The notes below the pieces were generated by a model, which did not search any database, was not told the DNA's origin, and worked only from the letters and a program-made list of their open reading frames with translations. From contig NZ_CAJYGK010000160.1 in NCBI RefSeq assembly GCF_913773725.1, positions 62,001 through 126,000 of the forward strand: a DNA stretch of 64,000 nt. The letters run 5' to 3'. The position numbers and the translations under genes are program-made. Below, piece by piece: positions 7,055-16,026 of the stretch; position 1 is the first letter of the stretch; every line of letters begins with the position of its first letter. Source of the stretch: an uncultured Aquabacterium sp. (lineage in GTDB: Bacteria; Pseudomonadota; Gammaproteobacteria; Burkholderiales; Burkholderiaceae_C).

Positions 7055-9211
7055 ATGTCACCCACCCTGATGGCGGTTCACCACGACAGCCAGGCCCATC
7101 TGGCGGCCTGGTTGCTGGCCGTGTACGTCATCTACCTCCAGATGCAGGTGGTGGCCCGCGTGCGGGCGGCCGACCGCGATGCCGCCCTGGTGTGGGGCAC
7201 GGTCGGGGCCTTGGCCGCTGGCACGGGCATCTGGGCCGTCAGTCTGCTCGGGCTGCTGGCCGCCCGCCTGCCGATCGAGGTGGGCTACGTGCCGGTGCTT
7301 GTGCTCGTGTCCTGGCTGCCGGCGGTCACGGTCAGTGCCCTGACCATCACCCTGTACGCGCGGCGCATGCCGCGCCCGTGGATGCGGCCCCTGGGCGGGC
7401 TGCTGGTGGCCGTGGGGCTCACGGCGGTGGCCGCCACCGCGGTCGAATCCCGGCTGATGGAGCCGCAGCTGATCTGGTCCCCGGCGCTGGTGGGCCTGTC
7501 GGTTGCGCTGACCTTGTTCACGGGGGCGCTGGTGGCGCCACGGTTGCGCGGACGGCTGGCGCGCCTGCCGGATCGCCTGGCGGACATCGCGGTGGCCGCC
7601 GTGCTCGGCACCGCTTTCCGCGGTGGCCAGGCCTTGATGGTGGCCGCCGCGGGCGTCCCGGTCGATGCCCGCTGCACGAGCGTGGGGCAGCTTTCGGGCG
7701 ACACCATGCTGTGGCTGCTGCCGGCGGTGGTGTCCGTCCTCTCGGTGCTGGTGCACCTGGCCGCTTCGCTCGATGCGCGGGCTCAGCGCCAGCGCGAGGC
7801 CCTTCACCGCGATCTGGCCCACACCAGTGCGGCGCTGGACCAGGCGATGCAGCGCGACGCCATCACCGGGCTGTACAACCGGCAGGCCTTCGAGCGCCGT
7901 TTGCAGGCCACGCTGGACGATGCCGCGCTGGTGACGGACCGGCCAGCCGTCCTGCGAGTCGGCCTGGACGGCTTCCGCGCCCTGGTGGAACGCTATGGCG
8001 ATGCGTTCGGCGATGCCCTGCTGCGGCAGGTCGGGCGGCGATTGCAAGGCCTGGTCCGCGAAGGCGATGTGCTGGCCCGCAGCGATGCCGACGAGTTCCT
8101 GCTGCTGTGCCGCGGCTGGCATGACGAGGTGCAGCTGACCCAGATGGCCCTGAGGCTGGTCGACGCTCTGCGAGCGCCCTGCCAGGTCGAGGGCGAAACG
8201 GTGCATGTCAGCGCCTCGCTGGGCGTGGCCCGCCACCCCGATGGGGCCACGGTCACACAGCTGATGACGCAGGCCCTGGACGCCATGCGGACGGTGCGGC
8301 GCGCGGGGGGCAACGCCTACTGCCTGTACCGTCACGGCATGGACCGGGAAGGCGGCGACCAGGTGGCGCTTCAGCGCGATCTGCGGCATGCCATCGCACG
8401 GGGTCAGCTGGCACTGGTCTTCCAGCCCAAGCTGCGAGCCGACACCGGAGCCCTGGCCGGCGTGGAGGCCTTGCTGCGCTGGCGCCACCCGGAACGCGGC
8501 GACGTCAGCCCGGCCGTCTTCATTCCGGTGGCCGAGCGCTTCGGCCTGATCGGCGAACTCGGCCTGTGGGTGCTCGACGAGGCCTGCCGCCAGGTCCGCC
8601 TGTGGCACGAGGCCGGTGCCGACGTGCCGGTCGCCGTCAACCTCTCGGCCCACCAGCTGCGGCAGCACGACCTGGAGGCCTGCGTGCGTGAGGCACTGCG
8701 CCGTCACCGCGTGCCCGCGCGCATGCTGATTCTGGAGATCACCGAGTCGGTGGCGATGGACGATGTGGATGCCTCGATCCGGGTGTTCGACATGCTCGAC
8801 GACATCGGCGTGCAACTGTCGATCGACGACTTCGGCACGGGCTATTCCAGTCTGAGCTACCTGCGTCGCCTGCCGGCCCGCCAGCTCAAGGTCGATCGCA
8901 GCTTTGTGCGCGACCTGGCCTGCAGCCCGGACGCTCAGGCCATCGTGGGAGCGGTGGTGCGGCTGGCGCATGCGCTGGGCATGACGGTGGTGGCCGAAGG
9001 GGTCGAGACCGAGCCCCAGGCGGCCATCCTCCGCGAGCTCGCGTGCGACGAGCTGCAGGGCTTTCTCTTCGCCCGACCGATGAGCGGGGCGGCGCTGCTG
9101 ACGTGGATGGGGCCGCCGCCTGCACGAACGGCGACCTTGCGGCCCGAGCAGGGTGACAATTCTCAAGACGACCCGCCCAGTGCGTGGTCCTCGCTGGAGC
9201 GCGTTGGATGA
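7055..9211 (+). CDS. membrane GGDEF-EAL protein with degenerate cyclase site; likely c-di-GMP phosphodiesterase
   Basis: 718 residues. Roughly residues 1-240 are several hydrophobic helices, MHYT-like in arrangement. GGDEF fold at about 265-430, but the active loop reads SDADEF in place of GGDEF, so cyclase activity is probably lost. EAL domain at about 445-700 looks complete: GVEALLRW, VNLSAHQL, LEITES, IDDFGTGYSSL, LKVDRSF, VAEGVET and LQGFLF all retain the metal-binding and catalytic residues. It should hydrolyse c-di-GMP at the inner membrane. The stop overlaps the next gene (ATGA). A second in-frame ATG at 7070 (MAVHHD) could be the real start. Confidence 0.92.
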   Translation: MSPTLMAVHHDSQAHLAAWLLAVYVIYLQMQVVARVRAADRDAALVWGTVGALAAGTGIWAVSLLGLLAARLPIEVGYVPVLVLVSWLPAVTVSALTITLYARRMPRPWMRPLGGLLVAVGLTAVAATAVESRLMEPQLIWSPALVGLSVALTLFTGALVAPRLRGRLARLPDRLADIAVAAVLGTAFRGGQALMVAAAGVPVDARCTSVGQLSGDTMLWLLPAVVSVLSVLVHLAASLDARAQRQREALHRDLAHTSAALDQAMQRDAITGLYNRQAFERRLQATLDDAALVTDRPAVLRVGLDGFRALVERYGDAFGDALLRQVGRRLQGLVREGDVLARSDADEFLLLCRGWHDEVQLTQMALRLVDALRAPCQVEGETVHVSASLGVARHPDGATVTQLMTQALDAMRTVRRAGGNAYCLYRHGMDREGGDQVALQRDLRHAIARGQLALVFQPKLRADTGALAGVEALLRWRHPERGDVSPAVFIPVAERFGLIGELGLWVLDEACRQVRLWHEAGADVPVAVNLSAHQLRQHDLEACVREALRRHRVPARMLILEITESVAMDDVDASIRVFDMLDDIGVQLSIDDFGTGYSSLSYLRRLPARQLKVDRSFVRDLACSPDAQAIVGAVVRLAHALGMTVVAEGVETEPQAAILRELACDELQGFLFARPMSGAALLTWMGPPPARTATLRPEQGDNSQDDPPSAWSSLERVG

Positions 9212-10812
9212 TGTGGAGCGAACTCCAGAACGTTTCGCCGTGGTGGTGGCTGCTGGCCGGCATCCTCGGCACGCTGGTGCTGGTCGGCGGCCTGCGCTGG
9301 TGGCAGCACATGGTGGCCCTGGAAGCCCGTGCGCCGCGGCGCCCTGGCGCGCCGCCGTCACCGGCCCCCGGGGTGCCTCGGGCGGCCGAGCCCGACGCTG
9401 CGCTGCAACCCGTGGCCGAAGCCGCTCAGCGCGCGCGCCTCACCGACCCGCTCACGGGCCTGTGCACCCGGCTGATGCTCGAGGACCAGCTGGCCTCGGC
9501 CGTGCTGCGGGCCGAAGCCCGGCGCCGGCGGGTGGCCTTGCTCTACATCGACCTTGACGGATTCAAGCCGGTCAACGACTCCTTCGGGCATGGCGCGGGT
9601 GACACCCTGCTGCGCGAGGTGGGGCGCCGGCTCGACGAGCAGGGGCGCAGCACGGACACCGTGGCCCGGCTTGGGGGCGACGAGTTCCTGATGCTGCTAG
9701 ACGGCGATCCGGATGCCAGTGCGGCCGCGCTCGTCGCCGAACGGGTGCGCACCAGCCTTGAGAAGCCCTACAGCGTCGATGGCCGCGAGGTGCGCCTGTC
9801 ATGCTCGGTGGGCATCGCCCTGTTTCCTGACCACGGCCCGCGCGGCCGCCTGATTGCCCGCGCCGACGCGGCCATGCTCGCGGCCAAGCGAGCAGGCGGC
9901 AACATGCACTGCTTCTACGAGGCCGGCATGGACCATGATGCAGAGTCCGCCGTCGAGCTGCAGCGCGACCTGCGCATGGCGCTGGAGAGTGGGCAGGGCC
10001 TGTCGCTGCATTACCAGCCCAAGATCGACAGCGCGAGCGGCCAGATTGCCGGGGTTGAAGCCCTGCTGCGCTGGCAGCATCCGCAGCGCGGTGCGGTCAG
10101 CCCGGCGGTCTTCATCCCTGTGGCCGAACGCTTCGGGCTCATGGGCACGCTGGGCCAGTGGGTGATCGACGAGGCCGTGCGTCAACTGCAGGCCTGGCGC
10201 GCGGTGGGGCTGGGCATGCGGGTGGCGATCAACCTGTCGGCCCACCAGCTGCGCCAGCCTGATCTGCCCGAGCGTGTGGCCGAGATCCTGAACCGCCATG
10301 GCGTGCCCGCCGACCGGGTCACCTTCGAGCTGACCGAAAGCGCGGCGATGGAAGACCCGGTCGCCACGCTGCGTATCTTCGAGCGCCTGGCCCTGACCGG
10401 CGTGTCGCTGTCCATCGACGACTTCGGCACCGGCTACTCCAGCCTCAGTTACCTGCGCAAACTGCCGGCCAGCCAGATCAAGATCGACCGCAGCTTCGTC
10501 CAGGACCTGGGCAACCAGGCGGACGCCCGCGCCATCATCAAGGCGGTGATCAAGCTCTCCCACGCGCTCGGCCTCGAGGTCGTGGCCGAAGGGGTGGAGA
10601 CGGTGGCCCAGCAAGACATCCTCAAGACCCTGGGCTGCGACCAGATGCAGGGCTTTCTCTTTGCCCGGCCCATGCCGGCCCAGCACCTCGAGCTCTGGGC
10701 CCTGAGTGACGACGTGCCCGCCAACCGGCCCACTTTCCGCGATTCTCTGTTCAGCGCCGACGAGATCGACCCGCCCTGTCACGCGCTCTCGGCGCGCCAC
10801 AGCCGGCACTGA
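9208..10812 (+). CDS. GGDEF-EAL c-di-GMP turnover protein, paralogue of the upstream gene
   Basis: 534 residues: one N-terminal membrane helix (about 10-30, WWWLLAGILGTLVLVGG), GGDEF domain about 75-245 with an intact LGGDEF (about 155), and an EAL domain about 265-515 with EALLRW, INLSAHQL, FELTES, IDDFGTGYSSL, IKIDRSF and VAEGVET. Both activities are possible. The EAL half is strikingly like that of the preceding gene, so the two look like a tandem duplication that then diverged in the sensor and cyclase parts. I took the ATG at 9208, which overlaps the upstream stop by four bases, over a GTG at 9184. No RxxD inhibitory site is seen just before GGDEF. Confidence 0.93.
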   Translation: MMWSELQNVSPWWWLLAGILGTLVLVGGLRWWQHMVALEARAPRRPGAPPSPAPGVPRAAEPDAALQPVAEAAQRARLTDPLTGLCTRLMLEDQLASAVLRAEARRRRVALLYIDLDGFKPVNDSFGHGAGDTLLREVGRRLDEQGRSTDTVARLGGDEFLMLLDGDPDASAAALVAERVRTSLEKPYSVDGREVRLSCSVGIALFPDHGPRGRLIARADAAMLAAKRAGGNMHCFYEAGMDHDAESAVELQRDLRMALESGQGLSLHYQPKIDSASGQIAGVEALLRWQHPQRGAVSPAVFIPVAERFGLMGTLGQWVIDEAVRQLQAWRAVGLGMRVAINLSAHQLRQPDLPERVAEILNRHGVPADRVTFELTESAAMEDPVATLRIFERLALTGVSLSIDDFGTGYSSLSYLRKLPASQIKIDRSFVQDLGNQADARAIIKAVIKLSHALGLEVVAEGVETVAQQDILKTLGCDQMQGFLFARPMPAQHLELWALSDDVPANRPTFRDSLFSADEIDPPCHALSARHSRH

Positions 10813-10820
10813 CGGGCGGC

Positions 10821-11678
10821 TCAGTCGTGCTGCCAGGGGGGCAGGGCGGCACCACAGCGGTTGCAGAAGTTGGCCTCGGGCGCATGGCCCTCGCTCAGGC
10901 ATGCCTGGCAGGTGCGGGTGGTCGGCCGTCCGAGGGTGGGGCGCTGCAAGGCCAGTTCCGTCGTGACGATGCCGGTGGGCACGGCCAGTACGCCCCAGCC
11001 CAGGATCATCATCATCGAGGAGATCAGGCGCCCCAGGTCCGTTTTCGGCGTGATGTCGCCAAAGCCCACCGTGGTCATCGTCGTGATCGCCCAGTACATC
11101 GATGTGGGAATGCTGGTGTAGCCATTGGCCGGACCTTCCACCACGTACATCACCGTGCCCATGATGAGCACCACCATCAGCACGAAGGACAGGAAGACCA
11201 GGATCTTGCGCCGGCTCGCCACCAGCGCGCGGCCCAGCGCGTTGTATTCCGACACGAAGCCCGTCAGCTTGAAGATCCGGAACACCCGCATGAGCCTGAG
11301 GATGCGCACGTCGATGAAGAAGTGCGCTTCCGGCACCAGCATCGCCAGGTAGGTGGGCAACACCGAAATCAGGTCGATCAGGCCATAGAAGCTCAGGGCG
11401 TAGGCCAGCGGGCGGCGCACGCACAGAAGCCGCAGCACGTACTCCACGGTGAACGTGAGCGTGAAGCACCACTCCAGCACGTCCAGCGTCAGGCCGACGC
11501 GGGCCTCGACCGCCGCCACGCTGTCGAGCACGACCACCAGCACGCTCAGCAGAATGAGCGCGATCAGCGCCTGGTCGAAGCGGCGGCCGGCCAGCGTGTC
11601 GGCCTCGAAGATGATGGTGTAGAGGCGAAGGCGCCAGCCTTCCAGCGGTTTACCGAGGTTCGTCTCCATGGGCGGCAT
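10821..11678 (-). CDS. voltage-gated-type potassium channel with C-terminal zinc ribbon
   Basis: 285 residues. Six transmembrane segments (S1 about 37-53, S4 about 124-137 with Arg at 125, 128, 131 and 134, S6 about 218-240) and a pore loop with selectivity filter TVGFG at 203-207, the Kv signature. After S6 a short tail carries four cysteines (C257-x2-C260 and C272-x2-C275), a zinc-ribbon pattern that is not part of the core ion transporter family. It faces the GGDEF-EAL gene with 8 bases between stops. Expected role: potassium flux across the inner membrane. The ribbon could be for assembly or metal/redox sensing. An internal ATG three codons in is an alternative start. Confidence 0.9.
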   Translation of the reverse strand: MPPMETNLGKPLEGWRLRLYTIIFEADTLAGRRFDQALIALILLSVLVVVLDSVAAVEARVGLTLDVLEWCFTLTFTVEYVLRLLCVRRPLAYALSFYGLIDLISVLPTYLAMLVPEAHFFIDVRILRLMRVFRIFKLTGFVSEYNALGRALVASRRKILVFLSFVLMVVLIMGTVMYVVEGPANGYTSIPTSMYWAITTMTTVGFGDITPKTDLGRLISSMMMILGWGVLAVPTGIVTTELALQRPTLGRPTTRTCQACLSEGHAPEANFCNRCGAALPPWQHD

Positions 11679-11736
11679 TGTGCGCCGGGCCGGGCCACCC
11701 GAAACCGGTGGCAGGGCAAGCCGGGCCGCAACTCTC

Positions 11737-11742
11737 TAAAAT
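11737..11742 (+). promoter_or_regulatory. -10-like TAAAAT placing the start of transcription at the metH ATG
   Basis: TAAAAT ends 7 bases before the ATG at 11749, so +1 would fall on or next to the start codon. No Shine-Dalgarno sequence is visible in between. This is compatible with a leaderless mRNA. No good -35 box is seen. Confidence 0.35.
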
Positions 11743-11748
11743 ACTGGC

Positions 11749-12855
11749 ATGAACACGCCCGCCCCCGCCGCCCCGGTCGGCCCGACCGTGCCGGTTGAAC
11801 GCCGCCCCTACACCCGCGCCGCGCAGCTGCCCGAGATCATGCGCCAGCGCATCGTGGTGCTCGACGGCGCCATGGGCACCATGATCCAGCGCTACAAGCT
11901 GACCGAGGCCGACTACCGCGGCACCCGCTTTGCCGAGCACGGCAAGGACCTCAAGGGCAACAACGAGCTGCTGCAGCTGACCAAGCCCGAGGTCATCCGC
12001 GAGATCCACGAGCAGTACCTGGCCGCCGGTGCCGACCTGATCGAGACCAACACCTTCGGCGCTACCACCGTGGCCCAGGAGGACTACGAGCTGCCCGAGC
12101 TGGCCTACGAGATGAGCCTCGTGGCCGCCCGCATGGCGCGCGAGGCCTGCGACAAGTACAGCACGCCCGACAAGCCGCGCTTCGTGGCCGGCGCCATCGG
12201 CCCCACACCCAAGACCGCCAGCATCAGCCCCGACGTGAACGACCCGGGCGCCCGCAACGTCGATTTCGACACGCTGCGCCAGGCCTATTACGAGCAGGCC
12301 AAGGCCCTGATGGAAGGCGGCTGCGACGTCTTCCTCGTCGAAACCATCTTCGACACGCTCAACGCCAAGGCGGCCATCTTCGCGATCGACGAGCTGTTCG
12401 AGGACACCGGCGAGCGCCTGCCCATCATCATCTCGGGCACCGTGACCGATGCCTCCGGCCGCATCCTGTCGGGGCAGACGGTCAGCGCCTTCTGGCACTC
12501 GGTGCGCCATGCCCATCCGCTGGCCATCGGCCTGAACTGCGCGCTGGGCGCCACCCTGATGCGCCCCTACATCGAGGAACTGGCCAAGATCGCCGGTGAC
12601 ACGTATGTGAGCTGCTACCCGAACGCCGGCCTGCCCAACCCCATGAGCGACACGGGTTTCGACGAGACGCCCGAGATCACGGGCGGCCTGGTCGAAGAGT
12701 TTGCGAAGGCCGGCTTCCTCAACATCGCTGGCGGCTGCTGCGGCACGACGCCCGACCACATCGCCGAGATCGCCAAGCGCGTGGGCCAATGGAAACCCCG
12801 CTGCCTGCACGATGGCGGCGCCACTGGCTTTCTGAGTGGCTTGAAGGCGGCCTGA
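11749..12855 (+). CDS. metH: methionine synthase, homocysteine S-methyltransferase part only (split MetH)
   Basis: 368 residues covering the first module of cobalamin-dependent methionine synthase. It binds homocysteine on zinc: [11 protein letters not shown] near residue 36, ETNTFGATT, the zinc ligands Cys in LNCALGA (about 264) and Cys-Cys in GGCCGTT (about 329). It ends where a full-length MetH (about 1,230 residues) would go on to the folate, cobalamin and reactivation domains. Betaproteobacteria often encode MetH as two genes, but here the next gene is on the other strand and unrelated, so the partner must be elsewhere. The N-terminus (about 20 residues) is Pro/Ala-rich and variable. Confidence 0.93.
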   Translation: MNTPAPAAPVGPTVPVERRPYTRAAQLPEIMRQRIVVLDGAMGTMIQRYKLTEADYRGTRFAEHGKDLKGNNELLQLTKPEVIREIHEQYLAAGADLIETNTFGATTVAQEDYELPELAYEMSLVAARMAREACDKYSTPDKPRFVAGAIGPTPKTASISPDVNDPGARNVDFDTLRQAYYEQAKALMEGGCDVFLVETIFDTLNAKAAIFAIDELFEDTGERLPIIISGTVTDASGRILSGQTVSAFWHSVRHAHPLAIGLNCALGATLMRPYIEELAKIAGDTYVSCYPNAGLPNPMSDTGFDETPEITGGLVEEFAKAGFLNIAGGCCGTTPDHIAEIAKRVGQWKPRCLHDGGATGFLSGLKAA

Positions 12856-12879
12856 CGGCAGGAGGGAGCCGGGCCGGGG

Positions 12880-14340
12880 TCAGTCGGGCTGACGCGCGGT
12901 TGTGCGCCGGTCGTGACCCAGCCGCACATAGTGCCGGCGCTTGGCCGCGTACATCGCCTGGTCGGCGCGGTGCAGCATGGCCTCCATGCGCTCGCCATCG
13001 TGGCTGGTGGCGCACCCGATCGACACGCTCAGTGCGTGCCCCGCGTGGTACTGGTTGTTCAAGGCCAGCAGTTCGTGGATCTGCTCCACGATGAACTCGG
13101 CCTGGCGGGTGTCGGTGCCCGGCAGCAGGATGGCGAATTCGTCTCCGCCCAGCCGTGATGCCGTGGCAGGACGCTCCACGGCCTTGCGCAGCACCTCGCC
13201 CAGCCGGCGCAGCAGGGCATCGCCCCCGGCGTGGCCGAACTCGTCGTTCGTGTGCTTCAGGTCGTTGAGGTCGAGCACGATGACGCTCACGGGCCAGGGC
13301 CCGCGCCGTTCAATGCGCGCCAACTCGTCCATGAAGAAGGCGCGGTTGCGCAGGCCGGTCAGCGCGTCGTGCTGGCCCAGGTACTCCAGGTAGGCTTCGG
13401 CCTTCTTGCGGGCGCTGATGTCGGTCAGCGACACCAGCACCTGGTCCCAGCTGTCTTCGTGGCCGGGCAGCACCGAGAACTGCAGGTACACATGCAGCTT
13501 TTCGCCATCCAGCGCGTAGTTCACCACCTCGCGCTGCTGGAACAGTCGCCCGTGCCACAGGTCGATCAGCTGTTCCGCAAAGTGCGGGCGCATGTCGTCG
13601 CGGAACACCTCGTCAAGCCGGCCCAGCAGCGTGGTCTTGTCCGGCGCACGGAACATCTCCAGCGTCTGGCGGTTCACGTCCAGCACGCGGATCTCCTGCA
13701 TGCAGCGCACCACGAAATCGGGGTGCACGTCCAGGAACACGCGGAAGTCCTCGATGTCCTGCCGGCGGACCTCGTCGAACAGTTTGCGCAGGCCGCTGAA
13801 GTCTTCCACCCACAGCGACACAGGCGAGTGCTCGAACAGTCCCTTGGCGTACAGCTCGCTGCGCCGCAGGGCCTGCTCGCCGCGCGTGCGCTCGGTCACG
13901 TCCTCGATGGCCAGCAGCACGCGGTCCCAGGTGTCTTCATGCCCGGGCAGCACGTTGGCCCGCAGCGTGATGGCCAGGCGCTCGCCGTGCAGTGTGTAGT
14001 TCACCGTCTGGCTGCGGAAATGGGTCTGGCCCGACCACAGCTGCTCCAGTTCCCACACGAAGTTGTTCAGCATGTCGTCGCGGAACACCCGGTGCAGGTT
14101 GGCCGACAGCTCGGCCAGGTCTTCGGCACCGTACAGGTCCAGCGTGTGCCGGTTCACGCGCAGCAGACGGATCGCGGCAGCGCACTGCGCGGCGCGCTCC
14201 GGATGGCCTTCCAGGTGCTCACGCAGGTCGCGCACGCCCTCGGCGCGCCAGGCCTCGAACAGCTGCTTCAGCGCGCTGTAGTCCTCGAGCCAGAGCGACA
14301 CCGGCGCCAGCTCGAACATGTCTTCGTACAACTCTCCCAT
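12880..14340 (-). CDS. diguanylate cyclase with two tandem PAS-like sensor modules
   Basis: 486 residues. Residues about 1-145 and 155-305 are two copies of one sensor module: each opens with APVSLWLEDYSALK or SPVSLWVEDFSGLR, continues with a VNRxTL segment and a VFRDDM motif, and ends in LPGHEDxWD followed by an 'IxDVT/LTDIS' PAS-type tail. A GGDEF domain follows (about 320-475): HDALTGLRNRAFF, NDEFGHAGGDALL, and an intact LGGDEF, so it should make c-di-GMP. No membrane segment is seen, so sensing is cytoplasmic. The ATG at 14340 has GGAGA eight bases upstream. It lies 16 bases after ybeY on the same strand. Confidence 0.92.
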   Translation of the reverse strand: MGELYEDMFELAPVSLWLEDYSALKQLFEAWRAEGVRDLREHLEGHPERAAQCAAAIRLLRVNRHTLDLYGAEDLAELSANLHRVFRDDMLNNFVWELEQLWSGQTHFRSQTVNYTLHGERLAITLRANVLPGHEDTWDRVLLAIEDVTERTRGEQALRRSELYAKGLFEHSPVSLWVEDFSGLRKLFDEVRRQDIEDFRVFLDVHPDFVVRCMQEIRVLDVNRQTLEMFRAPDKTTLLGRLDEVFRDDMRPHFAEQLIDLWHGRLFQQREVVNYALDGEKLHVYLQFSVLPGHEDSWDQVLVSLTDISARKKAEAYLEYLGQHDALTGLRNRAFFMDELARIERRGPWPVSVIVLDLNDLKHTNDEFGHAGGDALLRRLGEVLRKAVERPATASRLGGDEFAILLPGTDTRQAEFIVEQIHELLALNNQYHAGHALSVSIGCATSHDGERMEAMLHRADQAMYAAKRRHYVRLGHDRRTTARQPD

Positions 14341-14356
14341 TCGGGTCTCCGGCGGT

Positions 14357-14803
14357 TCAGGCTTCTTGCCCGTACGGGTCGGCAAAACCCAGGCGCGACA
14401 TCACCTCGCGTTCGCGGGCTTCCATCGCCTGGGCTTCGTCGTCTTCGATGTGGTCCCAGCCCTGTGCGTGCAGCGCGCCATGCACCAGCATGTGCGCGTA
14501 ATGGGCATCGATCGTCTTGCCCTGCTCGGCCGCCTCGCGCTCGATGACCGGTGCGCACAGGATCAGGTCGGCCATGACGACCGGCTCCTGGGCGTAATCG
14601 AAGGTCAGCACGTTGGTGGCGTAGTCGCGCTGTCGGTAGTCGCGGTTCAGCGTCTGGCCTTCCTCGGCATCCACGATGCGCACCGTGAGCTCGGCATCGG
14701 CCTCGAGCGCGGCCTTGAGCCAGCGGGCCACCTTGTGGCGGGGAAGAAGGTCGCGGTGGCGCTTGTCGGCGAACTGCAGGCTCAGGCTCAGGGAGGGCTT
14801 CAT
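14357..14803 (-). CDS. ybeY: endoribonuclease YbeY, rRNA maturation factor
   Basis: 148 residues, the usual YbeY length. The metal site [11 protein letters not shown] (three His of the H-x3-H-x5-H pattern) lies near residue 112, preceded by the family segment [12 protein letters not shown]. YbeY trims the 3' end of 16S rRNA and takes part in ribosome quality control. It sits 51 bases downstream of the phoH gene, the usual phoH-ybeY order; the corC and lnt genes that often follow are absent and replaced by a diguanylate cyclase. Confidence 0.96.
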   Translation of the reverse strand: MKPSLSLSLQFADKRHRDLLPRHKVARWLKAALEADAELTVRIVDAEEGQTLNRDYRQRDYATNVLTFDYAQEPVVMADLILCAPVIEREAAEQGKTIDAHYAHMLVHGALHAQGWDHIEDDEAQAMEAREREVMSRLGFADPYGQEA

Positions 14804-14854
14804 GCGGAGAAAACAGGGGGACAGCAGGGGGCGTTCGGGGACGCGACGGGGGGG

Positions 14855-15898
<1,044 letters not shown>

Positions 15899-15934
15899 GA
15901 ATGCGCAGGATTCCAGAGAAAGGCCGCAAATTGT

Positions 15935-15957
15935 CACCTGATGGTGTGCTTCAGGTG
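15935..15957. promoter_or_regulatory. inverted repeat between divergent phoH and sensor-kinase genes
   Basis: CACCTGA (15935-15941) and TCAGGTG (15951-15957) form a perfect 7-base inverted repeat with a 9-base spacer in the 130-base divergent intergenic region. It may be an operator for either gene. Confidence 0.3.
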
Positions 15958-16026
15958 TGACTTATCTTGCGAAAATCACCCTTCGTGCCGTCTCCAGGGG
16001 GAGTCGGCGGGGCTTTGGAGTTGTCC

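Noticed and set aside
11679-11748. Possible SAH or SAM riboswitch in front of the metH gene.
   Set aside because: Only 70 bases are available, and I could not fit the conserved SAH-riboswitch core or a SAM-type fold; a -10-like element sits right at the start codon.
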